Positions 1 through 6,715 of a DNA stretch of 53,923 nucleotides are shown here, in pieces (the first letter of the stretch is position 1; each line of letters opens with the position of its first letter). This DNA comes from a virus, in IMG/VR virus record IMGVR_UViG_3300048925_000643, positions 1 to 53,923 of that record; one strand, given 5' to 3'. Position numbers and translations under genes: made by a program. The notes under the pieces were generated by a model that made no database searches, had not been told where the DNA came from, and worked only from the letters and a program-made list of their open reading frames with translations.

Positions 1-330
1 GTGCGCGATGAAACGAAATACCAACGCAGACATATGTGGGCCCGGACGTGGCCGGGAGAGCGAGCCTTGAACGGCGAACTGCTCAACGACTTCGTATGCA
101 TTGTCGAGGGGGAGATTGTCGGCCGTATCTCTGATCAAGAGACCGGACCGATGCGCGGGACCTACAAATGGGATGGAGGGCATTCAAGGCGCATCAAGGT
201 CAAGGTGCTTCCACAGGGCGGCTATGCGCCAGACGTGCACGAGGCGGCACGCAAAGTGGAAGACCACTATGACATGGTGAGAAAGGCGGCCGGGCTACCG
301 CCTGTCGTCGGGATTAGAGAGAAACTATGA
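1..330 (+). CDS. Hypothetical phage protein, 109 aa
   Basis: A GTG-initiated reading frame starts at the first base of the window, so the true start could lie upstream. The product is soluble, with no membrane segment or signal peptide. The middle has a beta-rich look (FVCIVEGEIVGRI, then a GP and a WDGG motif) and the end is helical, a build common in small phage proteins of unknown function. Its stop overlaps the next start as ATGA (327-330), so the two are translationally coupled. The pair runs opposite to the neighbouring lysis and tail genes, suggesting late-acquired or lysogenically expressed cargo. I do not recognise a function. Confidence 0.65.
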   Translation: MRDETKYQRRHMWARTWPGERALNGELLNDFVCIVEGEIVGRISDQETGPMRGTYKWDGGHSRRIKVKVLPQGGYAPDVHEAARKVEDHYDMVRKAAGLPPVVGIREKL

Positions 331-536
331 GCGACCAGAATAGCAAAGCCGGCGACGGTGTTCATGAGGCTCACTGGTGTGAGTACCCGGGCTGTAAGAA
401 ATGGGGCGGCTTCGGATATTCCAGATCGAAGGCCGAGAAGTCGTCGTGGCATTGCTGGGAGCATTACCCTCATAAGACGACACTACTGCCGTCTAGGCTT
501 GCGGGACGGCAACAAGCCGCGCCGGCAAAACCTTGA
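327..536 (+). CDS. Small Cys/His-rich (putative zinc-binding) phage protein, 69 aa
   Basis: The start overlaps the previous stop (ATGA). The centre carries WCEYPGCKKWGGFGY followed by WHCWEHY, giving three Cys and two His in about 35 residues, consistent with one zinc site. Proteins with this WCExPGCxxWGxxGY pattern are, from memory, common in rhizobial phages and have no known role. The last 44 bp overlap the end of the convergent gene 493-963. No promoter was recognised upstream within the window. Confidence 0.7.
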   Translation: MSDQNSKAGDGVHEAHWCEYPGCKKWGGFGYSRSKAEKSSWHCWEHYPHKTTLLPSRLAGRQQAAPAKP

Positions 537-963
537 ACCTCACGGGTGGCGAGGTGACGACTATCGGGCCGAAGATTTTCTGTAGCGGGTTGCAGACGTA
601 TTCCAGCGTCACGCTGTACTGGGCAGGCCCGGGAGCCGCCGCGGGCGGCACGGTAATTGACCGGCGGTAAGTTTCCCTACCCGCCAACAAACGAAGCCCG
701 GTGGTGAACTGGGGGATACTGTGGCGCTCCTTAGCGGAGTCCGTCAACCAGCGCTTGGTGATAAGCGGACAGATGCGAGTACGGAAAACCGAGAACTCAA
801 TCTCTATTGTACCGCCCTGCTCTACAGATGCCGCCAGTGCTTTGGCGTCCTCATAGATGATCGGAGGTTCGCGATCCACAACCCAAATGCCGAGATTGAC
901 CGATCCCAGTCCAGCCAGCGCGAAAACGCCAATGCCGATAATTTTCCATAGGAAACGCTTCAT
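493..963 (-). CDS. Membrane-anchored hypothetical protein, 156 aa
   Basis: The N-terminus is MKRF followed by one hydrophobic segment (about residues 5-28) and no lipobox. The rest looks periplasmic: beta-strand-rich, two cysteines in the middle (near IC and VC) and a proline-rich stretch. It could be a single-pass inner-membrane protein or a protein with an uncleaved signal. The start overlaps the previous stop (ATGA at 960-963), placing it at the end of the lysis/tailspike operon. A role in lysis, superinfection exclusion or the envelope is possible, but no family was recognised. Confidence 0.65.
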   Translation of the reverse strand: MKRFLWKIIGIGVFALAGLGSVNLGIWVVDREPPIIYEDAKALAASVEQGGTIEIEFSVFRTRICPLITKRWLTDSAKERHSIPQFTTGLRLLAGRETYRRSITVPPAAAPGPAQYSVTLEYVCNPLQKIFGPIVVTSPPVRFKVLPARLVAVPQA

Positions 964-1241
964 GGTGTCGGCCCTCCCTTCAGGTAGCCGATTGCCTTTT
1001 GAATGTTCTCGTAGAGCATGATGGAGCCGACGAAGAGCGCGACCATCGATAGCAGCAGCCAGCGCATGAACTTTCCAACGGTTCGCATATCCCGCACCAT
1101 TCGGAAGCCCTCTCTGACGTCTTCAGCAGGCATCTCGATTATCGCCTCGAGCGTCTTCAATTCGTCTGGACGGAGACCAGCAAGGAAGGCTCTGGTCTTC
1201 TCTGGCAGCTCCACCATCTTCTCGGGAAGTTCTTCGCTCAT
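960..1241 (-). CDS. Small C-terminal-anchored membrane protein, holin candidate, 93 aa
   Basis: A charged helical N-terminal half (two LPEK motifs) is followed by a strongly hydrophobic segment at about residues 61-77 and a short tail ending GGPTP. I chose the ATG at 1241 because AGGA lies 9 nt upstream; an ATG at 1259 and one at 1274 are in the same frame. It sits in the operon carrying endolysin and spanin-like genes, and no other holin is evident, so a one-segment holin is a fair guess. A tail-associated membrane protein is the alternative. Confidence 0.65.
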   Translation of the reverse strand: MSEELPEKMVELPEKTRAFLAGLRPDELKTLEAIIEMPAEDVREGFRMVRDMRTVGKFMRWLLLSMVALFVGSIMLYENIQKAIGYLKGGPTP

Positions 1242-1316
1242 ATCTCGGTTTCCTGCCATTATCCCAGCCTGCATGCGAGTAAAAGAAAGCCCCGGCCATA
1301 GGTCGAGGGTGACGTT

Positions 1317-3113
1317 TCAGGCGGCGTTCGCTTCCAGAATGACGCCGTTGAGATAAACCGCCGTGGTGTTCCCAGCGCCGCGATTGATCGCCATCTCAAT
1401 TTCGCCGGCGACAGGCGCAAGTCCCGTAAAATCGGAGACGCTTGTGAGGTTTCCAAGGGCGTTGATCGACTGAGTGACGCCACCGATAACAAAGTCCTGC
1501 AATCTCGTTCCGGTCCCGGCTCGCGAAGCCATTGCCTTGATGCGATAGCGCTCGGATGCATCGGCCCCCGAAAGCTTGACAGCCATATTGTCAACGGTAT
1601 CGGAAAGGTAACCGAGCAGAGCGGTATCCGGGAACTCGGCACCCTGAGCGGCACCTTGAGCGCCGAAGGCAAAGGCGCCATTGCCGGCTACGGAGATATT
1701 CCAGACGTAGGAGGTCTTGAAGCCATCCTCCGTGATGATGTCCGTGATTGCGGCGCCGACCGTTGTTCTCGCGGTGTTGGTCCACGGCGCTGGCGGTGCG
1801 TTCGCATCCGGTCCATGGCTTATCTTCATGCGAGACGGCAACAGATTGGTCACAGCATCAATGCGAGCCTGAAGCGCCGTCTTCGTGCTGGACGCCGGAA
1901 GAGAACTGACTGCATATCCGGCCTCGCGTTTCAGGTGGTAAAGCCGCTCGGTCTCAAGCCGCTTTACCAGCATCAGAGCATAGCTATCCGGCCACTGCCG
2001 ATTGCGCACCCGGCTCTCCATAGTGCGAACGAGTTCAGTGCGATAGGTCGAGTAATTGCTGTAGTGGATCTGGTCCTGAAGCCAGTTGCGATTGAACAGT
2101 GCCCACGAATAGAGGTTGATGCGGGAAACGCCGAGTGCCCTGTCGTAGCAATCGGGGTTATCCGCAAGGATCGCAGGCCACATGATCTGCTGGTTATAAG
2201 GCAGAGAGCCATTGTCGGGTGCGGATGGTGTGACACCTGTATATTCTCGGAACGTGATGTCCGAAGTAAATATGTTCCATCCGGCGAAGGCAGCAATGAT
2301 CTGATCGACAAGGCTTCGCATGGTCGTCAGGCTCGACGGAGAATCGTCGCTGATCGGCTGGGCGCTTGTGATATCGTTCCCAATCAGGTTATCGAGATAC
2401 ACACGAGGGCAGAAGCCACTGAAAGCTGAAATCGCGGGCGCGCAGTTCGCCAAGATACCGGAGGCAGTTTCACCCGCCTCCCCGTAATTGAACACAATAG
2501 GATCAGAGGTCGGGAACGCAGACTGGATTGCAGCTTCATAAACGAGCGACAGGAAGCCGTTCGTCGTCTGGGATGCGCCCATGATCAGCTGAGCGTCATT
2601 GCGAACCTTGCTGGACTGCAACTGGTTGATCAGCGGGTATACAGAATAGACCGTTGATGCAGCCGGGTTCGTAATCACCAGTCTCACCCATCGGCCAGAC
2701 GCTGAGGCCGGCAATGAAACAGGCTGACGGCGACCGGTATAGAAAGCGGTCGGAGAAACCAGAGAATATGGGATAGCCGTCCATGTGCCGTTCGCACCAT
2801 CGGTACTGTCATCGCTATACGCAACCGCCACCGTTGCGCTCGCGCCTTCGAAAACGAAGGAAAGCATCCCACCCGGTGCGGCGATAGCACCCAGCTTCCA
2901 AGCCACAGTTCGGGTAGCAGTTGCAGCGATCGGATATGACGGTCTGGATTTATCCGAGCCTGCCGCAACAAGAGCTGCGACAAGAACGCTGTCGCCAAGG
3001 CTGTCATATGCCGCCAACACGGGGACGCGCCAGTTTGTGGCCGGTGCTATGTTTGGCAGAGAGGCGCCCTTACCAGACACCCCGGGAGACAGGCCAAGTC
3101 CAAGACCGATCAT
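1317..3113 (-). CDS. Tailspike/receptor-binding protein with an SGNH-hydrolase-like domain, 598 aa
   Basis: The protein begins with a Gly-rich segment (GLGLGLSPG) usual in virion fibre proteins, followed by a beta-rich region. Residues about 175-355 show an SGNH/GDSL-esterase order: GAS with candidate nucleophile Ser181 (block I), a Gly at 211-214 (GEAG, block II), GND at 245-247 (block III) and DxxH at Asp347/His350 (block V). The C-terminal 150 residues are beta-rich. Such enzymes typically remove O-acetyl groups from surface polysaccharide. It follows the spanin-like genes, with an ATGA overlap at 3110-3113. The hydrolase call rests on motif order alone. Confidence 0.75.
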   Translation of the reverse strand: MIGLGLGLSPGVSGKGASLPNIAPATNWRVPVLAAYDSLGDSVLVAALVAAGSDKSRPSYPIAATATRTVAWKLGAIAAPGGMLSFVFEGASATVAVAYSDDSTDGANGTWTAIPYSLVSPTAFYTGRRQPVSLPASASGRWVRLVITNPAASTVYSVYPLINQLQSSKVRNDAQLIMGASQTTNGFLSLVYEAAIQSAFPTSDPIVFNYGEAGETASGILANCAPAISAFSGFCPRVYLDNLIGNDITSAQPISDDSPSSLTTMRSLVDQIIAAFAGWNIFTSDITFREYTGVTPSAPDNGSLPYNQQIMWPAILADNPDCYDRALGVSRINLYSWALFNRNWLQDQIHYSNYSTYRTELVRTMESRVRNRQWPDSYALMLVKRLETERLYHLKREAGYAVSSLPASSTKTALQARIDAVTNLLPSRMKISHGPDANAPPAPWTNTARTTVGAAITDIITEDGFKTSYVWNISVAGNGAFAFGAQGAAQGAEFPDTALLGYLSDTVDNMAVKLSGADASERYRIKAMASRAGTGTRLQDFVIGGVTQSINALGNLTSVSDFTGLAPVAGEIEMAINRGAGNTTAVYLNGVILEANAA

Positions 3114-3373
3114 TTGCGTACCCCTGTCAACTCATCATGCCGTGCGCATTCGCCAACGGTCCAAACCTTGGCGCCGCAAATACCGGCAACCGTTTCATCG
3201 ATCGCATCCTGATCCTTCGGAGAAGCACCGAGTGCACCGACCAGTGACGTGCCGACAATTGCGCGCGCCGACTGGTTCAGCCGTTCCTTACTGGCAGCGA
3301 CCTGTTGCGTTGAGGTACACGCCGCCACGCTCACGGCACAGGCGACGATTGACGCGAGCCTTGTCAGCTTCAT
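3110..3373 (-). CDS. Rz1-like outer-membrane lipoprotein (o-spanin candidate), 87 aa
   Basis: The N-terminus MKLTRLASIVACAVSVAAC is a lipoprotein signal with a VAAC lipobox, so Cys19 would be lipidated. The start at 3373 fits the signal peptide; the open frame continues upstream but antisense-like. The first 86 bp lie inside the end of the Rz-like gene in another frame, the embedded layout typical of Rz/Rz1. It lacks the proline-rich stretch of lambda Rz1. With its partner it would link inner and outer membranes for the last step of lysis. The alternative is an unrelated small phage lipoprotein. Confidence 0.7.
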   Translation of the reverse strand: MKLTRLASIVACAVSVAACTSTQQVAASKERLNQSARAIVGTSLVGALGASPKDQDAIDETVAGICGAKVWTVGECARHDELTGVRK

Positions 3374-3551
3374 TGGTGAGTTCTCCGATTGCCTTGTTGG
3401 TAGCGGCGTCGAGTTCCGCACGCTCGATGATACGGGCCTCTTGCTTGGCGCTGGGAAGCCACCAGACGGCGTTGATGGTGGTGAACAGCAGAGTGGCCAC
3501 AATCGCGCCAGCGGCGGCTCCTGCGGCGAAACTGATCTTGTCAGTGATCAT
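3288..3551 (-). CDS. Rz-like inner-membrane protein (i-spanin candidate), 87 aa
   Basis: The start at 3551 overlaps the endolysin stop as ATGA. An N-terminal hydrophobic segment (about residues 8-28, AAGAAAGAIVATLLF) is followed by a charged, helical stretch (about 35-75) and a short tail with two cysteines. One N-terminal membrane segment plus a periplasmic coiled-coil-like helix is the standard i-spanin design. Its 3' end overlaps the lipoprotein gene, and its position right after the endolysin supports a lysis role. Confidence 0.7.
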   Translation of the reverse strand: MITDKISFAAGAAAGAIVATLLFTTINAVWWLPSAKQEARIIERAELDAATNKAIGELTNEADKARVNRRLCRERGGVYLNATGRCQ

Positions 3552-4627
3552 GCCTGTTCCACCGTCTGTTTGCTCTTCCACCAGCCGTAGACACCCCAGA
3601 TCGTGAGGCCGAGACCGATGGCGCCGGAGACCGCGAGCATCCCGTTCGCGATGGTGTTCGCCAGATCCGAGTTGATGCCGGTGACATACGTGGCGAGTTC
3701 GGCAATCTGGTCGCGAGCGGCAGTCACCAGCGCCAGCGGGCCAAAGTTGCGCGCGGCGTTCTTCACTTCGGGCACCTGCGCGATACCGAGATTCCCCGGC
3801 TTCTCATCCGCGGACACCTGAAACTCTTTCAGCTTGCGCATGGTCTGCGGACCGGCAACGCCGTCGACCGTCAGAGAGTTTTCATCCTGAAAGATGCGAA
3901 GAGCCCGATCCGTGGCAGGGCCAAAGTCCCCATCCGCCGGAACGGAATGGCCCGCGCGCGTGAGAAGCACCTGAATTTCGCGAACACCTGCCCCCTTGGA
4001 GCCAAGACGAAGCATACCCGTCGCACCAGATGCGGCCGGTTCTTTCCTCGCATAGCGCTCATAGGCGGCGGCCATCTTCGTGTCGTAGGCGTTCTTCTTG
4101 TATGCGGCCCCATTGTAGCCGCGTGCGAACCCGGCCCAATCCTTCCGGCTCAGCGCCCCGAGGAGATTGTTGGTCTTGATGAAGCGAACCATCAGATCGA
4201 CCTGGCCCTCTACGCCGCTGCGGGCCGCTTCGAACAAGTCAATGACCGATGGATAGCCGAGCGCCTTCCAGTGGCTCCCCATGACCTGCCCAACGCCGAA
4301 GGACGTGCTTTCCAGTGCTGCCTGCTTGTCGATGGTCATCGCCCGTCCAAGAAGCTGCCAGCGGGCTTTCTGCGATGCAGGGTTCTTGACCCCACCGACG
4401 TTCGGGGAAGCTAGACCGAGACGCCGCGCCTCCTCACGACGAGACGCCGTCACCAGCCGGTCGAAGTAATGGCCCTCGAACCGGATGATCGGCATTTCCT
4501 TACCGTCGATATCAGCAAACACAACGCCGTTGCTCTCGACCTCGACAACAGCCTTCAGCGCCGCCGGGTCAATACCGTGCACGCTCGCAACTCGCTCTAT
4601 TGAGCGCGCGACATCAGCCTTCAACAT
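3548..4627 (-). CDS. Endolysin: N-acetylmuramidase plus peptidoglycan-binding domain with C-terminal membrane segment, 359 aa
   Basis: Residues about 5-190 match the N-acetylmuramidase (DUF3380) type, with VEVES (candidate catalytic Glu29), RFEGHYF (49-55), ESTSFGVGQVMG (106-117) and YNG (171-173). Residues about 206-265 form a PG_binding_1 repeat (LRLGSKGAGVREIQ, then DGDFGPAT and VDGVAGPQT). The unusual part is a hydrophobic segment at 331-350 near the C-terminus, which would tether the enzyme to the inner membrane. It cleaves the glycan backbone at lysis and heads the lysis group; its stop overlaps the i-spanin start. Confidence 0.88.
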   Translation of the reverse strand: MLKADVARSIERVASVHGIDPAALKAVVEVESNGVVFADIDGKEMPIIRFEGHYFDRLVTASRREEARRLGLASPNVGGVKNPASQKARWQLLGRAMTIDKQAALESTSFGVGQVMGSHWKALGYPSVIDLFEAARSGVEGQVDLMVRFIKTNNLLGALSRKDWAGFARGYNGAAYKKNAYDTKMAAAYERYARKEPAASGATGMLRLGSKGAGVREIQVLLTRAGHSVPADGDFGPATDRALRIFQDENSLTVDGVAGPQTMRKLKEFQVSADEKPGNLGIAQVPEVKNAARNFGPLALVTAARDQIAELATYVTGINSDLANTIANGMLAVSGAIGLGLTIWGVYGWWKSKQTVEQA

Positions 4628-4738
4628 GAGGCTTCTCCTGATTTTTCGAGAGGTGAATGGGGCTTGCGCGAAACTTACGCGACCACGAAAAATAGCCCGT
4701 ACGTACGAAAGTTACGGAACATTAACTCGACTTAGTTA

Positions 4739-4767
4739 TTGACAGAGTGCGTAGATTACACACATAA
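4739..4767 (+). promoter_or_regulatory. Promoter and operator of the RelE-like toxin operon
   Basis: TTGACA at 4739-4744 is followed 17 bp later by ACATAA (4762-4767), an acceptable -35/-10 pair. Between them lies an imperfect inverted repeat GTGCGTA-gat-TACACAC (4747-4763, 6 of 7 positions pairing), well placed as an operator for autoregulation by the antitoxin. The toxin ATG is only 7 nt after the -10, so the mRNA would be leaderless or nearly so. A perfect 10-bp palindrome CGTACGTACG lies upstream at 4698-4707. Confidence 0.55.
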
Positions 4768-4774
4768 GAGAGGC

Positions 4775-5143
4775 ATGCACACGGTCACTGAACTCAAATC
4801 GTTCCGCAAGGCAGCCGAAACGGCAGGGATGTCTGATGAAGACATCGAAGCCCTGACGACGTATTTGTCAGACAATCCTCAAGCTGGCGATGAAATGCCA
4901 GGGACAGGCGGTTGTCGCAAGTTGCGATGGGCGATCAAGTCAAACAACAAGGGAAAAAGCGGCGGAGTTCGCACAATTACCTTGTTTACCGGTGAACACC
5001 TTCCTGTGTTTCTAATTACTGTGTTCGGTAAAAGCCAAAAGGTCAGCCTGACCAAAGCCGAGCGCAATGATCTGAAGAAGCTGTCAGATAGTGTAGTGCA
5101 GACATATTCGAGACGGGTACTTCCGATCGCTGTAGGAGAATGA
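4775..5143 (+). CDS. RelE/HigB-family toxin of a type II toxin-antitoxin pair, 122 aa
   Basis: The sequence has features of the RelE/ParE-fold group: GTGGCRKLRW in the middle, GKSGGVRTI, a hydrophobic strand with FTGEHLPVFLITVF and the terminal LTKAERNDLKKL. These toxins are usually ribosome-dependent mRNA endonucleases. I chose the ATG at 4775; an upstream in-frame start at 4739 lies within the promoter. No convincing Shine-Dalgarno sequence precedes it. The toxin-first order, with the antitoxin 1 nt downstream, is HigBA-like. The unit runs opposite to the flanking lysis and tail genes. Confidence 0.85.
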   Translation: MHTVTELKSFRKAAETAGMSDEDIEALTTYLSDNPQAGDEMPGTGGCRKLRWAIKSNNKGKSGGVRTITLFTGEHLPVFLITVFGKSQKVSLTKAERNDLKKLSDSVVQTYSRRVLPIAVGE

Positions 5144-5144
5144 G

Positions 5145-5480
5145 ATGAGCAAAAAGGTATTCGATCAAATCGCAGAGGGCTTGAATGAGGCTTTGGCCGT
5201 CGCTCGTGGCGAATCCGAACCTTACAAGCTTCATGTTCCTGCCGAAATTGATGTCAAGGCTATTCGTGCGCGCACGGGTCTGACCCAGAAGGACTTTGCT
5301 TCGACCTTTGGTTTCGGTGTCGATCAACTCAAGCAGTGGGAGCAAGGTCGCTCGCGTCCGGTTCAAGCCATGCGCGCTTATCTTCTCCTGATTAATCGAG
5401 AGCCGGAAAAGTTGCTTCAGGCCCTGCGCGAGATCAATCTGAGCGCTCACGAGCCTCCCGCTCGTCGCTCTGCTTGCTAA
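5145..5480 (+). CDS. Helix-turn-helix antitoxin, partner of the RelE-like toxin, 111 aa
   Basis: Residues about 43-75 form an XRE/MqsA-like helix-turn-helix (IRARTGLTQKDFASTFGFGV, then QWEQGRSRP). The N-terminal helix (about 1-30) probably wraps the toxin. AGGAG lies upstream of the ATG, in contrast to the toxin gene, so the antitoxin should be translated more efficiently. It likely represses its own promoter through the inverted repeat at 4747-4763. A strong terminator follows directly. Confidence 0.85.
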   Translation: MSKKVFDQIAEGLNEALAVARGESEPYKLHVPAEIDVKAIRARTGLTQKDFASTFGFGVDQLKQWEQGRSRPVQAMRAYLLLINREPEKLLQALREINLSAHEPPARRSAC

Positions 5481-5485
5481 GTATC

Positions 5486-5516
5486 AAACCCGAGGCAACC
5501 CCTCGGGTTTTTCTTT
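5486..5516 (+). terminator. Rho-independent terminator of the toxin-antitoxin operon
   Basis: A perfect 10-bp stem AAACCCGAGG / CCTCGGGTTT (5486-5495 and 5501-5510) with loop CAACC runs into a T-rich tract on the plus strand, just after the antitoxin stop. Confidence 0.85.
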
Positions 5517-5585
5517 GGGGCGCCCCCTGCATCCCCTCACCGCGCTTCTCCTGATTGTGGGTTATGGGTGCCGGGTTACGGCTAT

Positions 5586-5611
5586 AAAAAAAGGCCCCCC
5601 GAATGGGAGCC
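5586..5611 (-). terminator. Rho-independent terminator downstream of the methyltransferase gene
   Basis: Read on the minus strand, GGCTCCC-attc-GGGGGCC (one T-G wobble; 5593-5611) is followed by seven T. It would end leftward transcription of the tail fibre/methyltransferase genes and keep it out of the convergent toxin-antitoxin unit. Confidence 0.75.
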
Positions 5612-5665
5612 GATTATTCATAATCTTGCGTTTTCAAGATAGGCGGGGTTGCCTCCTACCCTCTG

Positions 5666-6652
5666 TCATTTCTTGCGAAGCCAGAGCCCACCCCCAGGGT
5701 TTTTCAGAAACGGTGTTTTAATCGCGTCCGGGGCAGCGTCTACGGCGTCGCCGCAAAGGATCGGGAAAGCATCATTCCAAAATATGATCTCGAATTGATG
5801 ATTGTACATAAGGAAGGCGCGGAGGCCATATAACTCGTTCCAACTATATCCTCTGCTTTGCATCCAATCGATTGGGTACTCGAACGGCCAGAACACATCA
5901 TGGAAATGTACAACGACTCCAGATTTTAATCTGGGTAGTATCTCAAACAGTTCAAAATTGACGTCGCTTTGCGATTTCATGACGTGCGATGAATCAACGA
6001 AAAGAATGTCGCTTTCGCCCAATTCATCAAATATTTCCAAGCTGACGTTCTGTACGAAGTCTTTAATAACCCTTGGTGCGTCTTCTGGCCGTAGGAGACC
6101 ATTTAACGTGGAAGGAAAAGGCTCAATAAAAACGAAATTTACACCAAGATCATATTCTTCCGAGCAGTCGAGCATGGATGCAGATGAATACCCAGACCCA
6201 ATCTCTATTATCATCCGGGGCGAAAGGCTTAGCATCATGCCCTTCTGAATGACTGCATCGCCTTCGCCATACGTGCCGTTTGGTAGGCTATACCGATGGT
6301 AAATTTGGTTTTTGGGACGCCTCCCGAGAAGCTCGCCCACCAAAGATTTCCACGTGATCCTTTGCCCCCGTAAATTAACGTCGACGCCAGGTATTTCCTT
6401 CAACGTAGAGCGATCTAAGAATATTTTGTGGTAGTCAATTTTTCCGAAGTCGTTCAGTGGCGAATAGTAATGTCCTGGCGGGTGCGCCCCAACCTTCCTC
6501 ACCCTTTCTGGTGAGGCTAGCAAATCTTGCAGCACCTTCTCTAGGCCGTGCGCCCTGAGAGCCAGCACCCCTTCATCGAGCTCTTCCTGCTGGGGGGCTC
6601 TATCCAAAATGTTGCGGTACAAAGCGTCTATTGCGCTAACTTCATTACCCAA
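5666..6652 (-). CDS. Class I SAM-dependent methyltransferase with an N-terminal DUF4214-like region, 328 aa
   Basis: The N-terminal 55 residues (ALYRNILDRAPQQEELDEG) resemble the short helical DUF4214 repeat seen in surface-polysaccharide and adhesin proteins. The catalytic part has SAM motif I EIGSGYSS (150-157), an acidic motif FVDSSHV (218-224) and HFHDVFWP (249-256), as in Methyltransf_24-type enzymes associated with glycan biosynthesis. The gene looks more AT-rich than its neighbours and lies between the tail fibre gene and a terminator, a typical position for lysogenic-conversion cargo. The likely role is methylation of a cell-surface glycan; the substrate is not determined. Confidence 0.75.
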   Translation of the reverse strand: MGNEVSAIDALYRNILDRAPQQEELDEGVLALRAHGLEKVLQDLLASPERVRKVGAHPPGHYYSPLNDFGKIDYHKIFLDRSTLKEIPGVDVNLRGQRITWKSLVGELLGRRPKNQIYHRYSLPNGTYGEGDAVIQKGMMLSLSPRMIIEIGSGYSSASMLDCSEEYDLGVNFVFIEPFPSTLNGLLRPEDAPRVIKDFVQNVSLEIFDELGESDILFVDSSHVMKSQSDVNFELFEILPRLKSGVVVHFHDVFWPFEYPIDWMQSRGYSWNELYGLRAFLMYNHQFEIIFWNDAFPILCGDAVDAAPDAIKTPFLKNPGGGLWLRKK

Positions 6653-6715
6653 GCTACATATCCTCCGACTAAAACGTAGGGGGACACTATTAGCAGGTCA
6701 GCACGGTTTCAAGCG

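Noticed and set aside
1656-2429. 257-codon plus-strand frame inside the tailspike gene
   Set aside because: The minus-strand frame has clear SGNH motifs; the antisense frame is rich in Arg, His and Ile without structure and is a shadow.
5515-5721. 68-codon plus-strand frame after the toxin-antitoxin terminator
   Set aside because: It begins inside the terminator region, crosses the minus-strand terminator and overlaps the methyltransferase end; no ribosome-binding site.
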